A stretch of 64,000 nucleotides of DNA, from the NCBI RefSeq assembly GCF_043729335.1, contig NZ_JAYTLQ010000063.1, forward strand, positions 11,071 through 75,070, in the 5' to 3' direction. Below the pieces are notes generated by a model that was given only the letters and a program-made list of their open reading frames with translations, was not told where the DNA came from and made no database searches. This DNA is from Crenothrix sp043729335. Its GTDB lineage: Bacteria; Pseudomonadota; Gammaproteobacteria; Methylococcales; Methylomonadaceae. A program made the translations under genes and the position numbers. Positions 26,737 to 34,068 of the stretch are shown piece by piece. Position 1 is the first letter of the stretch. The number at the start of each line of letters is the position of its first letter.

Positions 26737-28050
26737 TCAGATTAGGCTAAGCCATTCACGCATTTTTGCATCACTATCTGGGCGAGTTTCCACGCCCTGG
26801 CGAATGCGGCTGTTACGCGCTAAATCGGTGGCCGTTAAGTCCGGATAGGCCTTGTACCAAACTTCAGTGGGTATTTGATGCCGCCTTTGGGTGTATTTAA
26901 AAGCTTGCTCGCGTGCAGCGCCTTCTTTAATAAACCATCGCGTAGTCGGATAACCCACTGCACAACTGAAAGTAAGGTTGAGTCCCCAGCCTGCCTTGTT
27001 AATAAAATCATCCATATAGCTTTCATGGCTGCCGTCATAATTACTGGCAAAAAAAGCCCGCCGGTCGTTATCCAGAAAAACCCAACGGGCAAAATGTATA
27101 GACCGTATCCGAGCCAGAAAACCCTGGTTATAAACATGTCCAGCCGCGTAATCGGTGAGCAGCAGGATAAATTCGAAGGTCAAACGCCGGAAAATTCCTG
27201 GCTTAACATCACCAAATACGCTGTACTGGTTAGTCACATCCCAATCTTCCTGCGCCGACAGCGTCTGTATATGTTTGCGGTCTGGCCTAATAAACAGCTC
27301 AGGATCAGAGCGCTCCAGCATCCGAAGCCGTAGCGCAAAAAACGGTGCGATAATTAATAATAACGGTGACACCAGCAGCAAAAACAGCGGTACGCCAATT
27401 TTGTGCGCTAGATTGCGCAATCCCCATACAAGCGGCGTTGGCTCTGGCGGTGTTAATTTAAGCCGCCCCGCATGCTTTTCCAATTCAACATGAGCTAATA
27501 ATTCTTGCCGCAATTCATGGGTATTTTCTCTACCTACTTTATCGGCAATGTCTTGCAAATACGCAGATAAGCTCTGGTGCAACGCAGCTTCTTCATGAAT
27601 TTGTTTAACGGTGCGCCCAATCCAGTTAACGTAACGGGTTTTGGGTTCGATGTGATGGCTTTTCATCCAGGCTAGCAAACCCTCACTGTTGGCATCTGGA
27701 AACCCAACACAAAATGAAAATAGCTTTGTCAGACCTGGTTCAGCTTGCGCCGCAAGTTCTGCCAGAAAAGAATCCCGGTCACCATCACAATCTCCCAGAA
27801 AAGCCAGAGCTGGCTGCCACGGCCTTGGCTTAACGCCAAAGGCTTTAATTTCATCACCAATTTTGCTTTCAATAATCACAAAACGCGCAAAATGTAAGCG
27901 TTCAAAACGACCAAAAGCAACCAGCTTATTAGCAGGATCGGCATGTCCGACAGCTTTGGTTTTATTCATTTTGGCCAGCAGTTTACGTAAACTATCTAAC
28001 TGTCCGTCGCGCACAGGGGCGCAAATCATAAAAGTGGATTGGGGTGTCAT
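26737..28050 (-). CDS. Unknown protein with an internally duplicated module around a membrane segment
   Basis: 437 residues, no named family recognised. Two similar modules can be aligned by eye. In the first half, FARFVIIES is followed by a DGDRDSF stretch and LTKLFSFCVGFP. In the second half, FARWVFLDN is followed by DGSHESY and LNLTFSCAVGYP. Each continues into a WIG/WYK aromatic strand and an LHQSL/RIRQGV helix. A strongly hydrophobic segment (about residues 212-240) lies between them. The modules could be ferredoxin-like folds related to the DyP/Dabb superfamily, which would fit its place immediately upstream of the DyP gene (12-base gap). No catalytic residues can be named. Confidence 0.7.
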   Translation of the reverse strand: MTPQSTFMICAPVRDGQLDSLRKLLAKMNKTKAVGHADPANKLVAFGRFERLHFARFVIIESKIGDEIKAFGVKPRPWQPALAFLGDCDGDRDSFLAELAAQAEPGLTKLFSFCVGFPDANSEGLLAWMKSHHIEPKTRYVNWIGRTVKQIHEEAALHQSLSAYLQDIADKVGRENTHELRQELLAHVELEKHAGRLKLTPPEPTPLVWGLRNLAHKIGVPLFLLLVSPLLLIIAPFFALRLRMLERSDPELFIRPDRKHIQTLSAQEDWDVTNQYSVFGDVKPGIFRRLTFEFILLLTDYAAGHVYNQGFLARIRSIHFARWVFLDNDRRAFFASNYDGSHESYMDDFINKAGWGLNLTFSCAVGYPTTRWFIKEGAAREQAFKYTQRRHQIPTEVWYKAYPDLTATDLARNSRIRQGVETRPDSDAKMREWLSLI

Positions 28051-28085
28051 GGCATCTCCCGCAAACTAAAGAATTACACGATGGT

Positions 28086-28541
28086 TTATTCAGTGGTAGT
28101 GCGTACCAGAGCAAAATCCAGAATGCGCTTTTGCTTCCACCACACTTTGCCAAGATAAACGCCGGGTTCCACTTCGCGGATTTCATCACGGATTACTTTG
28201 GCAAGAAACGAGGTACGCGAATAATCAATTACAATAGTATCTTTACCATCCAGCCAGCTTTTATCCCGATACACCTTGGCAACAATAAAGGTCAGACTGA
28301 AGGGGGTTACCTTGTTGACCAGAACACCGGCCTGTCCACCGGGGCAAAACAGATCGAATACTTTGCCCTGCCAGGCAAAAACGCCAGCCAAAAATGCCAC
28401 CCATTTTGCGAACATAGAACCTGCCAAAATAGCTGTGCCTTGGGTATCACCACTGGGTATTTCTCCAGGTGTTGCATTACGATAGATGTCGTCGAGCTCT
28501 TCAACCGACTTAGTTAACCAGCTATTTACCGTGTTGTTCAT
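28086..28541 (-). CDS. Hypothetical small protein of the haem-enzyme cluster
   Basis: 151 residues with no signal peptide. A glycine-rich mildly hydrophobic segment (GTAILAGSMFAKWVAFLAGVFAW, about residues 35-57; quoted in part: AKWVAFLAGVFAW) may insert in membrane. The C-terminal half has strand-like segments (TIVIDYSRTSFLAK, GVYLGKVWWKQK). The pattern is reminiscent of lipid-associated or lipocalin-like small proteins, but I do not recognise a family. It lies between the duplicated-module gene and the second catalase-like gene with short gaps, so it belongs to the same transcript. Confidence 0.6.
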   Translation of the reverse strand: MNNTVNSWLTKSVEELDDIYRNATPGEIPSGDTQGTAILAGSMFAKWVAFLAGVFAWQGKVFDLFCPGGQAGVLVNKVTPFSLTFIVAKVYRDKSWLDGKDTIVIDYSRTSFLAKVIRDEIREVEPGVYLGKVWWKQKRILDFALVRTTTE

Positions 28542-28546
28542 AGTTG

Positions 28547-29494
28547 TTACTCCTTCATTTTATTCCGCAGGGCAGCGGCATGGGCGTAAACCTCCCGGCG
28601 AACGGCATTCATTCGGCCAAGTGGCGCATGGGCAGCGAGACATTGCCAGGGATTAAATCTACTTCGCTCGCCAATTGCTAATGATTCCGGATTATCAAAA
28701 TCCTGGTTTTCAATTGTAATGGTAGCCACGGGAATAAAAGGCGAGACAGCTTCATCCCAAATGACCGCGGCATCTTCAATAGGCATCGTGTCCGGATCAG
28801 TTTGCAGTTGTACCGCAAAATGGAAACACGCGGAACCCTGTTGCAAATGGGCTTTAATGGCCGCACGCAACTGGTTTTCGCCAGCATCAACTGCCTGCTT
28901 GGTTTTGTACTCTGAACAAGGTATTAGCGAATATTTAACGACCTGATTGCCCGATTCACCCAACCGAAACGGCACGGTGCTCCAATATTGAATATCTAAC
29001 GGACTTAAACAGTGCTTGCGGGATTTAATCACCGTACAAAGGGCTTTAAAATGCGTCGTAAAAAACAGCAGCATCTTAAATTTCCCTTGCTGACGTGCGC
29101 GGATAAATTCCAAAAAATCTTCGGGCGTGGCAACAAAAAGCGCAGGATAACTGTTCAAAATAAAATCCTGCAAGCCTGCTTCGCCCCAAAGCACTTCACC
29201 GTCTACCTGGGATAATTGCATGGATAAGCCGCGTATATCTTTTGCCGAATCATCTTTTTGGGTGGCGTTGGCAAAGCGCAGCTTGGCTGGATAAGTGACA
29301 GACTGCGAAAAAATACTCTGTTTCAGTGCTTCGGGAATATCATCATGGACACGAAATTCCGCGTTCACATAAGCCACAGTTTTTAGCTGGTTGAATCTTG
29401 GCACACTATTGTTTTCAGTTTCTGCCGTGGTGACAGCGGCAATACAGGGGTTCATTTCTGCAACCAACTGATCAATGGACATTTCATTTTGCAT
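28547..29494 (-). CDS. Second catalase-like haem protein, distal His replaced by Val
   Basis: Start set at ATG 29494 because AGGAG lies eight bases upstream; the frame extends nine codons further to a TTG. About 315 residues, a compact paralogue of the 23993 product. Shared core: DDIPE near residue 53, KDIRGLSMQL, LQTDPDTMPIEDA, SPFIPVATI, NPWQCLAAHAPLGRMN. The likely haem-ligand Tyr303 keeps RxxxY spacing (RREVY). The position of the distal histidine (KTHAV in the paralogue) reads KTVAY, so Val40 stands there. Peroxide activation by the normal route would be impaired, pointing to another reaction or a sensory or binding role. It lies six bases after the 28086-28541 gene. Confidence 0.75.
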   Translation of the reverse strand: MQNEMSIDQLVAEMNPCIAAVTTAETENNSVPRFNQLKTVAYVNAEFRVHDDIPEALKQSIFSQSVTYPAKLRFANATQKDDSAKDIRGLSMQLSQVDGEVLWGEAGLQDFILNSYPALFVATPEDFLEFIRARQQGKFKMLLFFTTHFKALCTVIKSRKHCLSPLDIQYWSTVPFRLGESGNQVVKYSLIPCSEYKTKQAVDAGENQLRAAIKAHLQQGSACFHFAVQLQTDPDTMPIEDAAVIWDEAVSPFIPVATITIENQDFDNPESLAIGERSRFNPWQCLAAHAPLGRMNAVRREVYAHAAALRNKMKE

Positions 29495-29546
29495 TGCGCT
29501 GCTCCTAGCCTGATAGGGCAAACCGAGTGTTAAAACATGAGCCTCG

Positions 29547-29621
29547 TAGGGTGGGCAACGCTTTTCTGCCCACCATTTGAATCACGATTGTAAGCGGTGG
29601 GCAGGAAAGCGTTGCCCACCC
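29547..29621. repeat. Large inverted repeat (GTGGGCAACGC type)
   Basis: Two ~26-base arms, left starting GGGTGGGCAACGCTTTTC and right ending GAAAGCGTTGCCCACCC, with one mismatch, around a 21-base loop. It lies between the haem peroxidase stop and the second catalase-like gene. GTAGGGTGGGCA-type palindromes are common dispersed repeats in several bacterial groups. Inside this operon it may reduce read-through or stabilise the upstream mRNA. Confidence 0.75.
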
Positions 29622-29631
29622 GACGGATTAT

Positions 29632-32556
29632 TTACTTAAAACTTTCATCAGAAGCAGCACGGGGTTTAGGTTTCCATTGCAATGAATAATATTGCCCTAT
29701 ATCTCTAGACCATGGATCGAAGGCATTCATCACCCCCGCCAGCTCACCGGAAAGTTCCGGCATAGTACGCAACAATATTCTTTTCAGTAACGACACCTGA
29801 ACTTTATGGCCATTATATTCATTGGCTTCCCACTGTTTTTCACCCGGTCCGTTATTCATCACCCATTGATGGCCAAGGCTAGAATAAAATTCCGGCCTAA
29901 AACTGGAAGTAAAAAACCGATCGCTAAACAAGCGCCGCGACGCATTCAATATAAACACCTGAAACTGAGTTTCGGAAATAGCAAAGCCATGCGGATGGGT
30001 AAACTCTGCCAGCCAGCCCACCACGGTATCCACATCCTCAATGTTATCAACCATACTGCTGTCAGCATGTCCTAGACAATCATTGATAGCTGAGCCATCG
30101 GCATTTAATTGCGAATCGGTAATTACTTTGCTGGCATCGCACTGATGCTGGCCATACACCTCACGTAACACACCCACCAACCGCTCCTGTTCTTTTCGTT
30201 CCGGGCTGTTTTTTTCCAGGCGCTGATCAACAAAGTCACCAAAGCTTGTCAGTTTGGTTAGCCCGTATTGCCTTCTGAATTCATTAAACCTAGGCACGCC
30301 GTGTTCACGGTCACGTATTAAATCCAGCGCAGCGACATCAATTTTGTTGGTTTCAGTTTGCAAACGCGGCATGTCTAAATTTTGTAGAAACTGCGGATGA
30401 TTTTGCAAGGTAAGCACCCCCAAACGTTGCCGCCCCATGCTCATCGCCCAATTACTTAAGCCGCCATCGGTCATAGCCTGAGTCGCTTTGCCACGGAATG
30501 TGCTCGCCACAGGTACTTTTTTAGTGATGGCATTGGGGTTTTGTAATTCCCTAAACTCCAGTAAATCAGGTATTAAAGGATGCAAGCGGTAGACGGTGGG
30601 GAATTCTTCCGGAAAGTTAAACGGCGAACCAAAATGATTGGTACCGCCATTAACATGTTGCAGATTACGTAAATCCCAAATGTCTTTTTTGTCAGGTAAA
30701 TAGCCTAAAAAACCAGGATTATCCTGATAACGATGACTTCCCAGCCCAAAAATACCTGCACCTGCTGCAAACGCCGAATAAAGCTGGTTGGCTTTAGTTT
30801 CCTGCGGTGACTGCCCCAAACGGTTAACGACAATTTTTTGTAAAACATTGGACACTGGATTATTTTTATCCAGCAAACCGTTCCAGTTGGCATTCATCCC
30901 CAGATTCATCGGTTCGTCGTACAGCAATTGTGTTGTCCATTCAATGGTATGAATCTTGGCTATTTCGGCGGCAACGACCAACCGCGCCAGCTGGAATAAT
31001 TCTTCGTCAGTCACTTTCTGATAAGTGATAACTTCATCAGGTTTGGCTGGATTACGTAGCCCCGAATCTGCTTGCGGCGTGGCTGCGGCCTGTTTTCTAA
31101 AAGCATCGACAATCAGATTGTGTTCACGCACAAAAAGGTTATGGTAAAAGCTCATGCCCACAGTCCAGTTATCGGCAAAGGCGGCAGCTTCCTGACCTTT
31201 CCAAGCGGGATTAATCGGATCAGCCACACAGCCTGTTTGATTACTGTCACAACTGTTTAAAACCGGCAAATAACCTTGGCTATCACTGGCTGCTGTTGAT
31301 TTACCGCGCGGCAACATCAGTAATTTTGCATTATCTTTTGGATCACGCTTTACGCGTTTTAACGAGGTGTCATCATAGCCGTAAATTTGTGAGGCATCCC
31401 ACCAGGCGGTTACCGTGTTTTCGGTGGTTTTTTGCGCACGCGCCAAATAAGACTTGCCGTTGTGATCAAAGCTGGGTGCAGGTTCATGCTGGGCAATATA
31501 ACCCGCATCAACTTTATCATTGGGCCTGCAACCCAGGGTTTTAGACTGTTCAGCGGTGACTGGCTGTTCCTGATTATTAACCTTTTGACTGGTACAACCC
31601 ATCGCCATTTTGGCATCGTCATTATGGCCTTCGCGCAAATGAGAAAACCAGTCATGGGTCATAAACTGAATCCAGTAGGCAGCCAATACATTAAAAAACG
31701 GTGCTTTTTTATAATCGCATTGCGCGGTTTTGGCATTATCAGGTAAGCCTTGCCCAAAATTACACATATCGGGTTTAGTTTGCGCACGGGTGAACAGCTT
31801 GCGGGAAATAACTTGCGGATCGGGTTGCAATAAACCCAACCTGTCCCCGTGACGATTACGCGCCAACTCATTTTTACCCAGTTCTGGAGAAGTAGTTTCA
31901 AAACGCACATTGCGTGCAAATAACTGATGGGTAGAGCCCATGGCCGGATTGTAAATATCGTTGCAAATACCGGTTAAACTGCGGTTTCGGATGAGTTCGC
32001 CAGTGCAAACTTGCACTCCTTTAGCGGTAGTCACTTGTTTAAATTGTGGATGGGATGGCGGTAAACGCATGGCTTCCCAGGTTTTTAGTACCGGCCCATC
32101 GGTTGTTCCGTTACCATTAATATAATTTTCAAAGGTTTTATTATCATTCAGGTTAAACCGGATTAACTCCATGCGCTGGTATTCCAAATCAATTAACGCA
32201 CCATCGACACCGCGCTCATTGGGTTTTAGATGCTTACCGACTGTGGTTATTGCACCCAGCTCTTGAGTTTTACTGCTGGCATCACCTGCTCCCCAGTAAT
32301 TAGGCCAATCTAGCCAGACACTGCTACGTCTCTCTAACGCTTTGTTTCCGCCCCTGCAATTAGCGGTATCCTCAGCGACTTTACCTAAAAAACGTTCGGT
32401 CTGTTGCTTGGCAAGAGGTCGTAAACCTTTTTCGGCTACTCTTACACAAGCTTTGTCGGAGCTAACCCTTTCCAAGACTTTTTGAGGATTTGGAGGCGTC
32501 CAGGCGGTAAAGGACAAAGCTACTGGAACAAATAGTAGTGTGCGATAACTGATCAT
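29632..32556 (-). CDS. Animal-type haem peroxidase (cyclooxygenase/dioxygenase superfamily)
   Basis: 974 residues with a hydrophobic N-terminus (MISYRTLLFVPVALSFTAW) that probably acts as an export signal. A ~250-residue N-terminal region of unknown fold precedes the peroxidase core. Landmarks are the distal site FMTHDWFSH (His301-Asp302), TAWWDASQIYG, FYHNLFVREHN (476-480) and the proximal His536 in AEIAKIHTIEW. The superfamily includes prostaglandin synthases, linoleate diol synthases, alpha-dioxygenases, peroxinectins and the bacterial Mn-oxidising peroxidases. RTX repeats typical of Mn-oxidising MopA are absent. Together with two catalase-like proteins and a lipase-like protein, fatty-acid oxygenation is the most attractive reading, but it is unproven. 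A 79-residue ORF lies just upstream. Confidence 0.85.
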   Translation of the reverse strand: MISYRTLLFVPVALSFTAWTPPNPQKVLERVSSDKACVRVAEKGLRPLAKQQTERFLGKVAEDTANCRGGNKALERRSSVWLDWPNYWGAGDASSKTQELGAITTVGKHLKPNERGVDGALIDLEYQRMELIRFNLNDNKTFENYINGNGTTDGPVLKTWEAMRLPPSHPQFKQVTTAKGVQVCTGELIRNRSLTGICNDIYNPAMGSTHQLFARNVRFETTSPELGKNELARNRHGDRLGLLQPDPQVISRKLFTRAQTKPDMCNFGQGLPDNAKTAQCDYKKAPFFNVLAAYWIQFMTHDWFSHLREGHNDDAKMAMGCTSQKVNNQEQPVTAEQSKTLGCRPNDKVDAGYIAQHEPAPSFDHNGKSYLARAQKTTENTVTAWWDASQIYGYDDTSLKRVKRDPKDNAKLLMLPRGKSTAASDSQGYLPVLNSCDSNQTGCVADPINPAWKGQEAAAFADNWTVGMSFYHNLFVREHNLIVDAFRKQAAATPQADSGLRNPAKPDEVITYQKVTDEELFQLARLVVAAEIAKIHTIEWTTQLLYDEPMNLGMNANWNGLLDKNNPVSNVLQKIVVNRLGQSPQETKANQLYSAFAAGAGIFGLGSHRYQDNPGFLGYLPDKKDIWDLRNLQHVNGGTNHFGSPFNFPEEFPTVYRLHPLIPDLLEFRELQNPNAITKKVPVASTFRGKATQAMTDGGLSNWAMSMGRQRLGVLTLQNHPQFLQNLDMPRLQTETNKIDVAALDLIRDREHGVPRFNEFRRQYGLTKLTSFGDFVDQRLEKNSPERKEQERLVGVLREVYGQHQCDASKVITDSQLNADGSAINDCLGHADSSMVDNIEDVDTVVGWLAEFTHPHGFAISETQFQVFILNASRRLFSDRFFTSSFRPEFYSSLGHQWVMNNGPGEKQWEANEYNGHKVQVSLLKRILLRTMPELSGELAGVMNAFDPWSRDIGQYYSLQWKPKPRAASDESFK

Positions 32557-32612
32557 TTTCTTGTCTCCTATTATTGATACGTGAATTCAACTCTGAAGGA
32601 CAGTCTTAAGCG

Positions 32613-32852
32613 TTAGGTAATTTTTGGCAGAGGTTCAAAAAGAACCGTTACGATGCTCAGGATGAATAGGAAGTTAGCTGTATTAAAGCTAAGAGGTTTG
32701 AAAGGTTTAGTTTTAAGATGTTTCGGTGCTGATTGATGAGGTATATCAATCAACCCAATTTTGGAGTTGGGGGATATAGCATTGAGTACAGCGTCCAAAA
32801 CAGTGTTTTGGATAGGCTCAAGAAAGCCGCTGTAAATATTTATGTGTGACAT
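32613..32852 (-). CDS. Small hypothetical protein ahead of the haem peroxidase gene
   Basis: 79 residues. AAAGGGA seven bases before the ATG is a reasonable ribosome-binding site. A hydrophobic segment close to the C-terminus (FNTANFLFILSIVTVLF) suggests a tail-anchored peptide. It has no recognisable family and could be a chance ORF, but its position as first gene of the minus-strand cluster, 56 bases before the peroxidase start, supports it. Confidence 0.45.
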   Translation of the reverse strand: MSHINIYSGFLEPIQNTVLDAVLNAISPNSKIGLIDIPHQSAPKHLKTKPFKPLSFNTANFLFILSIVTVLFEPLPKIT

Positions 32853-33068
32853 GTGTGATTCCCTTTATTGTTATGCTAAACAACGCAAGTAAAGCCAAAC
32901 AGTGCCATTTTTGTAAAATACGCTTAAATGAATAACTTTTCTGTTTTGTTTACTTAGAGCGTTAGTCTATTTAAAAAGTGGGAGAATATCTGTGAACTTT
33001 TACACTTTGTATGTGTGAATTACTAGTCTTGACTTTACTACTTTAAAATGATAACTGCAATGCTGTAA

Positions 33069-33671
33069 TTAATTTTTTTTAGCAGTGCTCAACCAACTCG
33101 AAGCAAAATTATCCAGCCACATTTTCCTGATGGCTTCCATCTCGTTTACATTAATTGTTCTTAGTATATTAGATGCCGATAGTGCAAAAATCCCATGAAG
33201 ACTAGCCCAAAGCATTTTAGCGACTAGCTTGCAATCCAGCTCAGTGTCTTCGGGCAAGGTTTTTAAAAACAGTATTTCGATGGCGGCAAAATTCTGTTCT
33301 ATTTGTAGCCGATACCATTCCGGTAAAGATAAGTTTTCAGCTAAGCGGTACTCAAATAACATGCGCCAACGATTAAAATGTGTCGTGGCATAGTTAAAAT
33401 AACTTTGGGTAAGAATATCAATGGATAACGTTTTATCCTGACTTTTTGCCATATAACTGGCTAGTTGGCTTAAGGTTTTTGCATTTATATGCAACGCTAT
33501 ATCGGCCATGCTGTCAAACACCATATAAATGCTGCCTACCGTGTAGTCAATGTCCAAGGCAATTTTACGTGCATTTAAGGCGCTGTAACCTTGTTCATTA
33601 ACAATAGTTTCGGCTGATTGCAAAATCATGGCTTTTATTTCTGCCAAACTGTGTTTATAACGTCTTGCCAT
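33069..33671 (-). CDS. TetR/AcrR-family transcriptional regulator
   Basis: 200 residues. The N-terminal helix-turn-helix lies in residues ~12-58 (ILQSAETIVNEQGYSALNARKIALDI...VGSIYMVF), the normal TetR position. The C-terminal ligand domain contains LWASLHGIFAL, which matches the WHG motif of the TetR_C_33 group. It sits just upstream of the haem-enzyme cluster on the same strand, with a 216-base gap that probably holds the cluster promoter, so local control of that cluster by a hydrophobic ligand is likely. The target is inferred from position only. Confidence 0.85.
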   Translation of the reverse strand: MARRYKHSLAEIKAMILQSAETIVNEQGYSALNARKIALDIDYTVGSIYMVFDSMADIALHINAKTLSQLASYMAKSQDKTLSIDILTQSYFNYATTHFNRWRMLFEYRLAENLSLPEWYRLQIEQNFAAIEILFLKTLPEDTELDCKLVAKMLWASLHGIFALSASNILRTINVNEMEAIRKMWLDNFASSWLSTAKKN

Positions 33672-33825
33672 ATCTACACATGCTTTAGGTAAGTAATTTA
33701 GAACATATTGTGGCTGATTTTTGTTATGGACTCTAGTTACAATTATTCCGGCATTTCTGCCTATATATAATGCTAGACCTGATCTATTGTTTTTGGAATA
33801 GGGCTACTAATTTAAGACGGGACAT

Positions 33826-33888
33826 CCGTTCGCCCTTAGCCTGTCGAAGGGTTTGTTGTTCATGGTTCGACAAGCTCACCACGAACGG
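33826..33888. repeat. CCGTTCG...CGAACGG palindromic repeat element
   Basis: 63-base element with outer arms CCGTTCG / CGAACGG and inner arms GTCGAA / TTCGAC. This composition is typical of a small dispersed repeat found in many proteobacterial genomes. No coding content. Confidence 0.7.
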
Positions 33889-34025
33889 CTTTTTTAAACT
33901 GTACCGTTTTAGAATTAAAGATATAAAGTTGCTAGCCTGGAATAGTAACGTGTCTGCAACTGGATAAATGTGTGGTTTTCATTTTTAGTCTCTTAAATAA
34001 ATGTGAATAATCTTTTGGGTACTAG

Positions 34026-34046
34026 CCCCTCTTTTTCAAAGAGGGG
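34026..34046. repeat. Hairpin CCCCTCTTT-TTC-AAAGAGGGG
   Basis: Perfect 9-bp stem with a 3-base loop, 23 bases after the stop of the transglutaminase gene. It is similar in design to the palindrome at 8391-8423 and is likely the transcription terminator of the moxR operon as well as a dispersed repeat. Confidence 0.6.
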
Positions 34047-34068
34047 GACTGAACGGTTGCTAACGTAT

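Larger units (their letters stand above)
33672..34068. other. Non-coding region with two repeat elements
   Basis: About 400 bases between the tetR start and the transglutaminase stop. The tetR promoter should lie in the left part. The rest holds a CCGTTCG-type palindromic repeat at 33826-33888 and a hairpin at 34026-34046. No gene seen. Confidence 0.5.

Noticed and set aside
29632..32556. Haem peroxidase as a MopA-type Mn oxidase
   Set aside because: RTX calcium-binding repeats typical of MopA are absent and the gene context is lipid- and peroxide-like; kept only as an alternative.
33770..33967. 65-residue ORF upstream of tetR
   Set aside because: It reads through the CCGTTCG palindromic repeat; translated repeat sequence is a frequent false gene.
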